Origin: Candidatus Mcinerneyibacteriota bacterium | GTDB lineage: Bacteria; Macinerneyibacteriota; Macinerneyibacteria; Macinerneyibacteriales; DSCS01 | Direction: 5' to 3' | Length of the DNA stretch: 64,000 nt | NCBI GenBank assembly: GCA_016937175.1 | Contig: JAFGWL010000056.1 | Span: forward strand, 1 to 64,000 | Shown: positions 53,379 to 62,268 of the stretch, piece after piece | Numbering within the stretch: position 1 is the first letter of the stretch | Layout of the letters: each line of letters begins with the position of its first letter | The notes under the pieces: generated by a model | What the model saw: only the letters and a program-made list of their open reading frames with translations | Database searches by the model: none | What the model was told of the DNA's origin: nothing | Program-made: the position numbers and the translations under genes

Positions 53379-54758
53379 CTACTTCCCTCCAATATTGATC
53401 CGGCATTTGACAGCAGGGCCGCCCATACCCACGGGGATGGCCTGCTTTTTTCCGCACATCCCGGCACAACTCCAGGACATCTCATCTGATACCATGGTCA
53501 CAGTCTTCAGCATATCGAAGGCTATCCCGGAGATTGTTGTGTTCTTTAGAGCTTTCCCCAGCTTTCCATTTTTGATCTCGTACCCCATGACGACTCCAAA
53601 CATGAACTCACTGGTGGTATCCGCCTGTCCGTTACTGGCCTTGGCCAGATAATATCCATGATCAATGGAGGCGACCATATCTTCAAGTCTGTCCTTTCCG
53701 GGAAGGATCGCCGTATTTCTCATACGGATCAGTGGTTCGTCGCTGTATTCCGAGGCACGGGCGTTCCCTGTTGGAGCAAATCCAAAGTGAAGGGCTGTTT
53801 CTTTATTGAATAAGTAACTTTTCAGGATACCCTGTTCTATGATAGGGACATCTTTCGCCTCTGTCCCTTCATCATCTACAAAGACAGGGACCGGGCACTG
53901 TACTCCAAGAGCTGTATGGGCAAAATCGGTGAGGGAGATCAGAGGGCTGGCCACCTCCTTATCCAGGTAATCTCCTGCTACAGAACCTCCCAGGACGATG
54001 TCGGCTTCTGTAGTATGGCCTATAGCTTCGTGAGCCAGGATCCCTGCCAGATCGGCATCCATAATGACATCATGCTCTCCTGCTTCAGGATAGATCCCTT
54101 CAGCTTTTTCTTTCAGTTTCCCGTATAACCTGTCCAGACGCTCGAAAAAGTCTTCGGGAATTCCGAAATTATCTTCATACTGTCCGAAGCCGCCGTAGAC
54201 ATCATAGAGGTCCACAGGCCCTTCCCCCTTATCCAGAGTGAGAGAGACGATAAGAAGCGCCCGGGGGATCATGGAATAGGCCCGTGACCCTTCAGAGTTC
54301 AGAAGGGCTTTTTCCATATCCAGGTTTGCCATTGTCACACCGCGGGCACTGACATCGGGATAACTTTTTTTCAAGTAATTGTCGATCTCCCTTAAAAACG
54401 CGGTCATCTCTTTTGGTGTCGCCCTCTGCTGAATCGTTGAAAAATCGTGATACCCCTGTGCGCTGCCATAGGCCAAAGGCATGGCATTCCGGTTTTCTCT
54501 GCTGTCGAGAAATTGAGCGTTTCTTGTAGCAGCCCGTATCACTGACTTTACATCCGCCTCTGAGGTTTCAGGACTGGCTGAAAATCCCCAGACACCTCCG
54601 GCGTAGACACGGGCGGAGATACCGCTGCTATGGTTCCTCGTGTTGGCTACGACATCCCCGTTCAAAAGGGTAATCCGCAGATTCCTGTTTTTTTGGTATC
54701 GAAGTTCAGTATATTCACTGAAATCATCACGAAACTTATCAAGATATTCCAGGTTCAA
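53379..54758 (-). CDS. tldD: TldD metallopeptidase subunit
   Basis: A 459-residue catalytic subunit with the HEAIGH zinc motif (H243-H248) and the family C-terminus (MVSDEMSWSCAGMCGKKQAIPVGMGGPA). I place the start at a TTG (54758). GGAGGG sits five bases upstream, and the promoter -10 (54784-54789) lies downstream of or on top of the earlier in-frame ATGs. The protein is cytosolic. It forms a two-gene unit with pmbA. Confidence 0.93.
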   Translation of the reverse strand: MNLEYLDKFRDDFSEYTELRYQKNRNLRITLLNGDVVANTRNHSSGISARVYAGGVWGFSASPETSEADVKSVIRAATRNAQFLDSRENRNAMPLAYGSAQGYHDFSTIQQRATPKEMTAFLREIDNYLKKSYPDVSARGVTMANLDMEKALLNSEGSRAYSMIPRALLIVSLTLDKGEGPVDLYDVYGGFGQYEDNFGIPEDFFERLDRLYGKLKEKAEGIYPEAGEHDVIMDADLAGILAHEAIGHTTEADIVLGGSVAGDYLDKEVASPLISLTDFAHTALGVQCPVPVFVDDEGTEAKDVPIIEQGILKSYLFNKETALHFGFAPTGNARASEYSDEPLIRMRNTAILPGKDRLEDMVASIDHGYYLAKASNGQADTTSEFMFGVVMGYEIKNGKLGKALKNTTISGIAFDMLKTVTMVSDEMSWSCAGMCGKKQAIPVGMGGPAVKCRINIGGK

Positions 54759-54783
54759 AATGCCCTCCTTTTTTTTCACCCTC

Positions 54784-54812
54784 ATTATAATCACGGGACT
54801 TTCACCTGTAAA
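54784..54812 (-). promoter_or_regulatory. Promoter of tldD-pmbA
   Basis: TTTACA (54807-54812), 17 bases, TATAAT (54784-54789). The predicted leader is about 19 bases and contains GGAGGG before the TTG start. Confidence 0.6.
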
Positions 54813-54823
54813 GTGCCAAACTT

Positions 54824-55960
54824 TTATCTGTCCTCCAGGGTCGTTGTGTAGATGTAATCGCTTGTCGGCTTCTCTTTTCCCGTCTCTTTGTCAATCTCTG
54901 ATATTGCCACAAAGACAAAGCGGTCATCGAAAGGGTAGAGACGGTAATCCTGATGAGGTTCGAGAAACTCGGCGTCCACTCTTTTGATATGCTTCAAAGT
55001 CTCCGTGTCGAAAATATCCACAAACCCCTTTTCCAACCCTGGGATAGGCAGGCCGTAATAGGCCTTTCTTCCATTTTCCCACTTGACTTCGTTTATCCCG
55101 GCGACACCTCTCAAAACATAGAGTTTCTCTCCTTTTACACACAAAGATGTCGCAGACGCCCCGCCGTTCGCTTCAAAAGAACCGTCGGGGAAACGGGAGA
55201 TCTCCAGCGAGAGGAGCTCATTCAGGCCATCGTCATTATAAGCTGTCTTGACCAGTTTCAACTCGGGGCTATATTTTCTGATCTCATAAGCCCCCTTCAA
55301 GCCGAGCATGACAACATAGATGTTTCCTTTTCCATCTGTTGTATAACGGACAAGGTTTTCGAACATCTTCTCCACATCCAAGTCCGTTTCAGGGCTGATA
55401 CGGCCCAGGGCATTGAATTGGCTGTCCGTCTTCACCACGGATCCGGGATAAGTCATCCCGATATAGTAATTGTCTCCATGCCTTGTCATCACACAGTTTC
55501 CAAAGGAGAGGCTGTAGGAGGCATCCTGGATGGGAATGGAATCCTCAAACTCTCCTTGGGGAGAGAACATCTCAATGGAATTTTTCTGACGGTCGATAAA
55601 ATAGATCATCTCTCCATCCATCCCCATACCCGGAATCCAACTCCCCAGCTCTCCGGGCCCCTTCCCTGTATGAAGCTGGAAAGATCCGATGTGCTCCAGC
55701 TCCTTATTGAAAAGAGCGACCTGGCGCATATCACTCTCATCGTGGATCACCACAGCCAGACGGTCTTTCCCATCTGATGAATGGAGATAAAAATCGATAT
55801 TCCCCTCTTCAACCTTTAGTTTCTTTAACAGCGCTAATCTTCCGTCGGGTTTGAGAGCGATCCTATTATGAATGACTTTATCATCGTTTCGGGATGCACA
55901 GCCGCAGAGAAAGAGGAGAAGCAGAGCAAAGAAAAAGAGAATAACATCTTTTTTGAACAT
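54824..55960 (-). CDS. Six-bladed beta-propeller lipoprotein (GKGPGE family)
   Basis: A 378-residue lipoprotein (lipobox LCGC) with GKGPGEL near residue 98, a MIYFIDRQKNS strand and a C-terminal PIPGLEKGFVDIFD segment shared with the 9030-10166 protein. Blade-like beta repeats make up the rest, and its function is unknown. GGAG precedes the ATG. It ends 65 bases before the tldD start, beyond the tldD promoter. Confidence 0.8.
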   Translation of the reverse strand: MFKKDVILFFFALLLLFLCGCASRNDDKVIHNRIALKPDGRLALLKKLKVEEGNIDFYLHSSDGKDRLAVVIHDESDMRQVALFNKELEHIGSFQLHTGKGPGELGSWIPGMGMDGEMIYFIDRQKNSIEMFSPQGEFEDSIPIQDASYSLSFGNCVMTRHGDNYYIGMTYPGSVVKTDSQFNALGRISPETDLDVEKMFENLVRYTTDGKGNIYVVMLGLKGAYEIRKYSPELKLVKTAYNDDGLNELLSLEISRFPDGSFEANGGASATSLCVKGEKLYVLRGVAGINEVKWENGRKAYYGLPIPGLEKGFVDIFDTETLKHIKRVDAEFLEPHQDYRLYPFDDRFVFVAISEIDKETGKEKPTSDYIYTTTLEDR

Positions 55961-56066
55961 GGATAGTCTCCTTTCATAGTACCATAATCATTACATTTCC
56001 ATCGTAATCCGTAATAATTAGACAATAAAAAGAGACAGGTTGTTTCACCAAGTGAGCCGGAACAGG

Positions 56067-56996
56067 CTATTTGGCATACATGGTAAAGAAACGCATGACA
56101 TCCTGAACAAAATCATATTTCTTCTCAACAAAGGGAAAATGTCCGGCATCATTATAGATGATAAAAATCGAATTGGGGATCAAGTCGTGAAGGGCCATGG
56201 CGCTCTCTTCTCCCACGGGATCTTTCTCTCCGTGAATGATGAGAACCGGCGGCCGGAGAGACTCCAGGCCGGGTGTCATGTCATAAGAATCCATAAAGGG
56301 CTGTAAAGCCGTCATGACATTGAACATCTTGGCTGTCCGATCTCTGTCCAGGCCCAAATCGATGTCTGAGACTTCTTCGCCCTGAGCCATGGTCATTTTA
56401 AACAGGCATGAAAAGATAAACGAAACAGCTTCAGGGTCTCCTTCTTTAAAGGAACCGTTTTTTGAGATCTCCTGATAACGGTTCTGCTCCTCATAAGAAA
56501 GGCGGGAAAAATCGTTTTTTTTCGGAAGATAGGCCGATTTCATGGGAGCAGCCCCGGCCAGAACAAGGGAACCGCAACGTTCAGGGTAGCGTTTAGCATA
56601 CTCCAGGGCCAGTAGGGCCCCGAAAGAGTGTCCCAGAAGGTTGACTCGCTCCAGTTTCAGTTCATTTCTCAGCATCTCAATATCATCCACAAGCCGGTCA
56701 AAGGTGATCCGGCCTGGTTCCTCCTCGGAAGAGCGGCCGCATCCTCTCTGGTCAAAATAAATAAGTTTAAATTTCTGAGTCAGAAAAGAGAGATAGGGTT
56801 CAAGGTAATGAAACCCGAATCCCGGCCCTCCGTGGAGGACTATAACAGGGACCCCTTCTCCGGAACTCTTATAAAAGAGAGAGGCCTCTCCGTCTTCAAC
56901 GTATCCTTCCTCATGCTGCCTTGACAGACACGAGAGAAAGAGGCAAAGAGCAACCAACCCGGCGATGATGAGACTGATCAGAACCCAAAGCTTCAT
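56067..56996 (-). CDS. Alpha/beta hydrolase, proline-iminopeptidase-like, probable lipoprotein
   Basis: A 309-residue hydrolase. HGGPGFGFHY is the oxyanion region, DQRGCGRS the following strand, GHSFGALLALEY the nucleophile elbow, and HGEKDPV plus a late DAGHFPF carry the Asp and His of the triad. HGGPG with DQRGCGRS is characteristic of proline iminopeptidases and related aminopeptidases. The N-terminus (VALCLFLSC) looks like a signal peptide with a lipobox, so it would act outside the inner membrane. GGAGG precedes the chosen start. Confidence 0.87.
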   Translation of the reverse strand: MKLWVLISLIIAGLVALCLFLSCLSRQHEEGYVEDGEASLFYKSSGEGVPVIVLHGGPGFGFHYLEPYLSFLTQKFKLIYFDQRGCGRSSEEEPGRITFDRLVDDIEMLRNELKLERVNLLGHSFGALLALEYAKRYPERCGSLVLAGAAPMKSAYLPKKNDFSRLSYEEQNRYQEISKNGSFKEGDPEAVSFIFSCLFKMTMAQGEEVSDIDLGLDRDRTAKMFNVMTALQPFMDSYDMTPGLESLRPPVLIIHGEKDPVGEESAMALHDLIPNSIFIIYNDAGHFPFVEKKYDFVQDVMRFFTMYAK

Positions 56997-57021
56997 CGGG
57001 ACCTCCTGTAATGCTCTTTTG

Positions 57022-57049
57022 AATATACAGAAGGAAAGATAAATATCAA
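57022..57049 (-). promoter_or_regulatory. Promoter of the alpha/beta hydrolase gene
   Basis: TTGATA (57044-57049), 16 bases, TATATT (57022-57027), located directly after the terminator of the preceding gene. It gives a leader of about 20 bases with GGAGG. Confidence 0.5.
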
Positions 57050-57052
57050 GAT

Positions 57053-57086
57053 AAAAAAAAAGGGAGAGAGGAAAACCTCTCTCCCT
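57053..57086 (-). terminator. Strong intrinsic terminator
   Basis: AGGGAGAGAGG (57061-57071) pairs perfectly with CCTCTCTCCCT (57076-57086) around a 4-base loop, followed by eight or more T on the minus strand. It ends the transcript of the charged secreted protein gene 20 bases after its stop. Confidence 0.92.
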
Positions 57087-57105
57087 CACCTGAAATAAGG
57101 CCTCT

Positions 57106-57648
57106 TTACTCTTCGTCGTCTTTTTTCTGCTCTTTCAGCATCTCTTTTTTCTTCTCCTGCAGCTTTTTTTGCTCTTTCAACTGATCTTCCTCTGAGACAC
57201 CGTCCTTTTTCTGTTCTTTGTTTTGAAGCTTTTTGGCCTCTTCCGACACACCCGGTTCATTGTCATTATTTTTGTTCTGAGCTTTATTGGCTTCCTTGTT
57301 CTTCAGCTGGGTCTCTTCACCCTTATTCTGATTAGCCTCTTTGTTCAGCTCTTTTTCCATTTCCCCATCTCCGGACTGATCCTTTGTCTGAGCCGCGTCT
57401 CCGTTGACCTCTTTTTCCTGCTCTTTATTCTGGGTCTCACCTTTGTTTTTATTCTCGTTGATCTCTTTCTCTTTTTCCAGCAGCTCTTTCTTCTCCTGGA
57501 TTATGGTTTTGACCTTCTTCTTCTCAACGGTCCCTTTACCGGCTCCGGCCGATCCGGTTGTGCCCTGGGCTCCTCCGGAGCCCCCTTTCGCCAGAATCAA
57601 TCCGAAAGCAGCCAGCACACATAAAAGTAACAGAACAGATCTTTTCAT
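57106..57648 (-). CDS. Secreted Lys/Glu/Asn/Gln-rich low-complexity protein
   Basis: A 180-residue exported protein. A signal peptide (MKRSVLLLLCVLAAFGLILA) is followed by a short Gly/Ser/Ala stretch and then about 140 residues that are almost wholly K, E, N, Q and D. Irregular NKE, NKG and KEQKK repeats occur, with no aromatic residues or cysteines. It should be disordered or form a charged coiled helix. I do not recognise a family. GGAGGG precedes the ATG and a strong terminator follows, so the gene looks real and independently expressed or read through from the M16C gene 52 bases upstream. Confidence 0.75.
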   Translation of the reverse strand: MKRSVLLLLCVLAAFGLILAKGGSGGAQGTTGSAGAGKGTVEKKKVKTIIQEKKELLEKEKEINENKNKGETQNKEQEKEVNGDAAQTKDQSGDGEMEKELNKEANQNKGEETQLKNKEANKAQNKNNDNEPGVSEEAKKLQNKEQKKDGVSEEDQLKEQKKLQEKKKEMLKEQKKDDEE

Positions 57649-57700
57649 AGTGATCCCTCCTTTACTTTTAAATACGCTGTCGTCTCCGTTCCGGTTACAG

Positions 57701-60700
57701 TCAGTTCACTATGATGACTTTTGCCAGGGCCTCTCCCTCCGCATCTTTGACCTGTTTTTCATTCCCGTAGACGCTGTATATCCCCTGCTGTATCATCCTC
57801 CGGAAAAGAGGCGCATAGGAGCGGATCTCCTCAGGAGTCGTGGAAAGGACCTCTTTACGTATTCTGTTGATTTCCTGAAGATCCCCGCCAGTGAGGACTT
57901 TAGTAAAATAGTATCGGCCACGGCTTAACGGAGCATCAGGAAGATCCAGATTAGCTATCGTCCCGATAAGGTAGAGTTCCATCTCTTTTATTGAAGGCTG
58001 AAAACGGGCCAGGTAATCTTCTGTCTCTTCAAATACTTTCAAAGTCTCGGCGATGTGAGGGTCACGGAAAGAATACATCAGCATCGTCCCGTTTTCATAG
58101 ACTGACATTCCCCCTCCGTAAGCCCCTCCCCTGACGCGTAAAGACTGCCAGAGGTATGTATTTCTGACAATGGTCGCTGTTGCCAGAAGAGAGCCGTTAT
58201 AATCCTGCCCCTCTTTTTTAAAATCAGCTACCTGGGCGACAAAATTGACCCGTGAGGGAGATGCAAACCCCTCATGAGGTCTGTATTCAACCAGTTGGAG
58301 CACTTTGAAGGGAGGGGTTTCCCTCCGGTTTGAGTGAGATAGGTTACTGATGATTTTTTTGGTCTGTTTCAATCCTTCATTCATGAGTTCTTTTTCTGTA
58401 ATCAAGCCTGCCACGGCTCTTTCGGAGATAAAAATACGATCATAGGTCTGTTTCAACTTTGCCTGCACCTGAGCCGGATCATTTCGAAACGCTTCTTCTG
58501 TCTCCTTGACAAAAAGATAATAGTCGTATCCCGATGTGATCTCATCAAAAAGATGAGCACCTCCTAACCCTGCCCGGGCCCGGGCTATTGCCAACCCCAA
58601 TCCATCGTTGAGGAGGGAGCGCTCCATTTGCGCCTTCTCATTTTCCAGGAGGGTCTTTAAACGTTTCTCATCTGAGAAATCAGTTTCGGTCAAGATTGTA
58701 GAGAGGAGCCCCACCGCCGTATCGGCTTCTCTTGCCAGGACACGCAAAGAGGTCACAGCATACGCTTTCCAGAGAGCCGGCTCCCGGGCATCAGCCAATT
58801 GAGAGATACCAAAATCCAGCCCACCCAGGTGTGTGCTGGTTTTAGTCGACAGCGTCTCATAATCGTCTCCCCCTGCTCCGAGTCTTCCCAAAAGGCGGGA
58901 AAGAAGGACGGCACTTTGAAGGCTCTTTTTGTCCAGGTCCGATATGTCAAAATAGAGTTCCCAGTAATGGATTCCATTGGTGTGATCTTCATAAGTAAGG
59001 ACGGAGCGGCCTTGAAGAGTCTTTTTCTTGCCGGCCGGAACAGCGACAACGGGTTCGATATCCGAAAGACTCAAAAGAGGGACCTTGCTCAACGCTTCTT
59101 CGCTGTCAGGAGTTTCCTGATAGGCCTTTAAAGCTTCATTTTTCTGAATAATCGCCTGAAGATCATCCTCTGTGAGAGAAGCCTGAACCTCAGCCAGACG
59201 CTCCTTTTCTACAGCCGCAAGCTGTTGATTCATCCCGGGGTCGGGGATCATGGTAAGAGAGAGGACATGATTGTTCTGAATAAAATGTTTTTTGATCAGA
59301 TCCTTCCAAATCGACCTGTCATTTCTGAGCCTTGCGATCACCTTTTCATATTTTAAGCATTCAAAAGGCTCTCCGGTGTTGATCCATGACCTGTTGATCT
59401 GAAACATATAACCCAAACCCTTTGAAAACCTGGCAGAAGGCTCCCTTAAACGGAATTCCAGCCGGTTGATGAGAGATGTGAGGAGAGATTCCTCCAATCC
59501 CTGTTCAGCTAGTTCTTTCAGTGTGTCGTCGATCAAAGCCGTAAATTCCCCTTCATTGTCCCTCTCTCCGCCCACGGCCACAAAGCTCATAACGGGATAA
59601 GCTGATGGATAAAACGAACTGTAAAAAAGAGTTCCCAGCCCTTTTGCTTCCATCTTCTTTTTCAAAGGTGATGCGGGTATACCCATGAGATATTCTTCAA
59701 GTAGACTTAAGGCCGTCATCTCCACATTATCTTCGATCTCCTTCATCAGAAAATGATAGGAGAGATAATCCTGACCCTCTTTCCCGTCAGTCCCTCCGGG
59801 ATAGGGGCGTGTCACTCGTCTTCTTTCAGCAAACCGTATCTGCTGAGGATTGTTGAAATGATTCTCACGTTTTTCGAACTCATTCAGATATTCCTCGCTG
59901 ATATATTTCAGCTGTTCACATACATCGATATCGCCGTAAAGATAGATATAAGCATTGGAAGGGTGATAAAAGGTCTTATGGAAATCGACAAACATCTCCT
60001 GTGTCAGAGAGGGTATCGACAGAGGATCTCCCCCAGAATTATTGGCATAGATCGTATCTGGGAGCAACTCTTGAGAAACAGCATACCGCAAAGCCGACTC
60101 CGGGGAGGACATGGCTCCTTTCATTTCGTTATATACAACGCCGTTATAACGCAGCTTCTCAAGGAGAGGATCCCACTCATAACGCCATCCTTCCTGCATA
60201 AGAATGCGCTCGTCTTTCAGCAAAACCGGATGAAAGACGCTATCCAGATAGACTGTCATCAAGTTATAAAAATCCTTTTTGTTTTTACTGGCGATGGGAT
60301 ACATAGTCATGTCATTGGATGTCATGGCATTTAAAAAGGTCCTTAAAGATCCCTTACGCATGATGTCAAAGGGGCTTTTGACAGGGAACCGCTCTGACCC
60401 GCATAGGACAGAATGCTCCATTATATGAGCCACGCCGGTATCATCCTGGGGAAGTGTCCGGAATGTGATGCCGAAAACATTATTGGTGTCATTATTTTCC
60501 AGTTTGACAAGACGGGCTCCGCTTTTCTCATGATGAAAAAGATAAGCTTGAGCTTCTATTTCAGGGATATACTCCTGTTTTATCAGTTTAAACCCTGAAT
60601 AAAACTCTCCGTTGTTCAAACCCCTCTTCTCTTGCAGGCCGGAAGCCACAGAAATAAGTATTAATACAGCTATAACAGAACTAAACACCTTTTTTTGTGC

Positions 60701-60703
60701 CAT
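57701..60703 (-). CDS. Exported M16C-family zinc peptidase (PreP-like)
   Basis: A 1000-residue presequence-protease-type peptidase that digests unfolded peptides inside a closed chamber. The inverted zinc motif HIMEH (H93, E96, H97) is followed by the distal Glu in YNEMKGAMSSP. The second half carries the degenerate M16C repeats. A signal-like N-terminus (VIAVLILISVASG) suggests export. GGAGG precedes the ATG, and a CCCGTATAAG core lies 19 bases upstream. It follows the two-gene M16 unit, separated by a terminator. Confidence 0.92.
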   Translation of the reverse strand: MAQKKVFSSVIAVLILISVASGLQEKRGLNNGEFYSGFKLIKQEYIPEIEAQAYLFHHEKSGARLVKLENNDTNNVFGITFRTLPQDDTGVAHIMEHSVLCGSERFPVKSPFDIMRKGSLRTFLNAMTSNDMTMYPIASKNKKDFYNLMTVYLDSVFHPVLLKDERILMQEGWRYEWDPLLEKLRYNGVVYNEMKGAMSSPESALRYAVSQELLPDTIYANNSGGDPLSIPSLTQEMFVDFHKTFYHPSNAYIYLYGDIDVCEQLKYISEEYLNEFEKRENHFNNPQQIRFAERRRVTRPYPGGTDGKEGQDYLSYHFLMKEIEDNVEMTALSLLEEYLMGIPASPLKKKMEAKGLGTLFYSSFYPSAYPVMSFVAVGGERDNEGEFTALIDDTLKELAEQGLEESLLTSLINRLEFRLREPSARFSKGLGYMFQINRSWINTGEPFECLKYEKVIARLRNDRSIWKDLIKKHFIQNNHVLSLTMIPDPGMNQQLAAVEKERLAEVQASLTEDDLQAIIQKNEALKAYQETPDSEEALSKVPLLSLSDIEPVVAVPAGKKKTLQGRSVLTYEDHTNGIHYWELYFDISDLDKKSLQSAVLLSRLLGRLGAGGDDYETLSTKTSTHLGGLDFGISQLADAREPALWKAYAVTSLRVLAREADTAVGLLSTILTETDFSDEKRLKTLLENEKAQMERSLLNDGLGLAIARARAGLGGAHLFDEITSGYDYYLFVKETEEAFRNDPAQVQAKLKQTYDRIFISERAVAGLITEKELMNEGLKQTKKIISNLSHSNRRETPPFKVLQLVEYRPHEGFASPSRVNFVAQVADFKKEGQDYNGSLLATATIVRNTYLWQSLRVRGGAYGGGMSVYENGTMLMYSFRDPHIAETLKVFEETEDYLARFQPSIKEMELYLIGTIANLDLPDAPLSRGRYYFTKVLTGGDLQEINRIRKEVLSTTPEEIRSYAPLFRRMIQQGIYSVYGNEKQVKDAEGEALAKVIIVN

Positions 60704-60722
60704 AGGGGACCTCCGTTTTTTT

Positions 60723-60731
60723 CTTATACGG
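60723..60731 (-). promoter_or_regulatory. -10 element of the M16C gene (CCGTATAAG)
   Basis: TATAAG preceded by CCG on the minus strand, ending 19 bases before the ATG. No good -35 is visible. Its likeness to the tricorn and 62269-63618 promoters is the main support. Confidence 0.35.
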
Positions 60732-60768
60732 GTTACGAAATTTTTTGTTTCGTTTACAGGAATTTTTT

Positions 60769-60805
60769 ATTGAAAAAAAGAAAAAGCGGCCCCGAAAGGC
60801 CGCTT
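60769..60805 (-). terminator. Intrinsic terminator after the inactive M16 gene
   Basis: AAGCGGCC (60784-60791) pairs with GGCCGCTT (60798-60805). A T-rich stretch follows on the minus strand. It lies six bases beyond the stop of 60811-62256. Confidence 0.88.
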
Positions 60806-60810
60806 AAGAA

Positions 60811-62256
60811 TTACATCTCAATGACTTCGACAGGGATCCCGGCTTCTTCAAACTGAGGGACCAGCTTCTCTTTCTGTCCCAGGATGACCGTGAGAAAACG
60901 GTCGGGATCCAGGTTCTTCTCAAAGATCCGCTGTGCTGTCTCTGCTGTCATATTGTTATAGCGTTTGATATTCTCGTTGACTTTATTGGCGCTTTCCCCC
61001 CATATCTCAACACTGAGGACTACCGACTCGATGACGTCGATCTTCTCTACGTAGAATTTGGGAAGGAGGGCGTTGAAAAAGTTCACTGTCTTAAAGAGTT
61101 CATCCTTTGTGATAGGTTCGGCCCTGTCAAGGATCTTGTCCATCTCCCCGATGATCGTCTGATAGGTATCGAGGGCACTCTCGGGCTTCACTTCCGTTGT
61201 CACGACATACTCTCCGCCCAGCTTATTGGCATTATAGGTGGACCTGGCATCGTACGCATAGCCCTTCTGCACACGCAACGTATCCATAAGGCGGCACTCA
61301 AAGGAGCCACTCCCATATACCATATTTGCGACCCTGAATTCAGTATCCTCGGGGTAATCGTGGGTAAAGAGGTCGAAACCCATCTTGAACTTGGCCTGGG
61401 TAGCATCGGGTTTATTGATGATATAGACCTTCCCGTATTCATCCCGGGGAGCCATGCTCTTCTGATGAGGAAGAGTCACCGGGGCCTTTTCCCAGGTTCC
61501 GAAGGCCTTTTCTATCTCTTTTTTCATCGCTTTAGCCGAGAAGTCTCCGGCAAAGGCCATAATGGTCATATTAGGGGCTACTGCTTCTTTATAATACTTC
61601 ATCAGGCGGGCCGGGGTGTAGTTCTGAGCCGCAGCGGTGATGAGATCGATATCGGCATCAAAACTGTAGGGATGGTCTCCGTACAGATGGCGATAGAAGA
61701 TCATATCCACCAAGGCCGGGTCTTGAGTCCGGGCCATGCTCAATCCCTGGTAAAGCTCCATGAGTTTTCGTTGATAATAGGGAGCATCGAACTTAGGATT
61801 CATAAGGACATCGGCCATGAGTTCCAGGAGATGTCCCTTATCCTGAATAAGGGCGCTCCCTCTCAGGGTAAAGTAATCCCTTTTGACCCCCATGGAAAAA
61901 GAGAGGCCGTAGAGCTCTTTATACTTATCCAGGGCTTCTTCTGACCGGTTCTGTGTTCCCGTGGTCATCATATCGGTAAGGAAGGAGCTTATTCCGGCGA
62001 CATCCTTGGTCTCATGGGCTCTCCCCCCTTTGATAAAACCCGTGACTTCGATAAGGGGCAGAGAGTGATCCTCCACCAGGTAGACGACGAGCCCGTTATC
62101 CAGGACAAATCGCTCATAAGCGGGGATCTCGATCTCGGGGACTTTATTGACGCTCCGGGCCAACTCTTCAAACAGCTGGGGAGAAAATTCCACTCCTGCC
62201 AGGGCTGAAGGAATGAAGAGAGCCAGGGCCAACCATAGCATTATTAATCTTTTCAT
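60811..62256 (-). CDS. M16-family protein lacking the zinc site (non-catalytic subunit)
   Basis: A 481-residue exported M16 homologue (signal peptide MKRLIMLWLALALFIPSALA). The start of domain 1 is clear (VLDNGLVVYLVEDHSLPLIEV). Where HxxEH should be, the sequence reads SSFLTDMMTTG, so zinc cannot bind. Non-catalytic M16 partners pair with an active subunit, here surely the upstream neighbour 12 bases away. The conserved substrate-binding R/Y segment (RVQKGYAYDARS) is kept. GGAGG precedes the ATG. Confidence 0.92.
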   Translation of the reverse strand: MKRLIMLWLALALFIPSALAGVEFSPQLFEELARSVNKVPEIEIPAYERFVLDNGLVVYLVEDHSLPLIEVTGFIKGGRAHETKDVAGISSFLTDMMTTGTQNRSEEALDKYKELYGLSFSMGVKRDYFTLRGSALIQDKGHLLELMADVLMNPKFDAPYYQRKLMELYQGLSMARTQDPALVDMIFYRHLYGDHPYSFDADIDLITAAAQNYTPARLMKYYKEAVAPNMTIMAFAGDFSAKAMKKEIEKAFGTWEKAPVTLPHQKSMAPRDEYGKVYIINKPDATQAKFKMGFDLFTHDYPEDTEFRVANMVYGSGSFECRLMDTLRVQKGYAYDARSTYNANKLGGEYVVTTEVKPESALDTYQTIIGEMDKILDRAEPITKDELFKTVNFFNALLPKFYVEKIDVIESVVLSVEIWGESANKVNENIKRYNNMTAETAQRIFEKNLDPDRFLTVILGQKEKLVPQFEEAGIPVEVIEM

Positions 62257-62268
62257 GGATATCCTCCG

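Noticed and set aside
53378-53485. Longer pmbA start inside tldD
   Set aside because: It would overlap conserved tldD C-terminal sequence. The ATG at 53377 has GGAGGG.
57106-57648. Low-complexity frame as spurious coding
   Set aside because: A real signal peptide, a GGAGGG ribosome site and a strong terminator argue that it is a gene.
60811-62256. The zinc-less M16 gene as a decaying pseudogene
   Set aside because: The frame is full length with signal peptide and conserved substrate-binding segments. Non-catalytic M16 partners are a known normal state.
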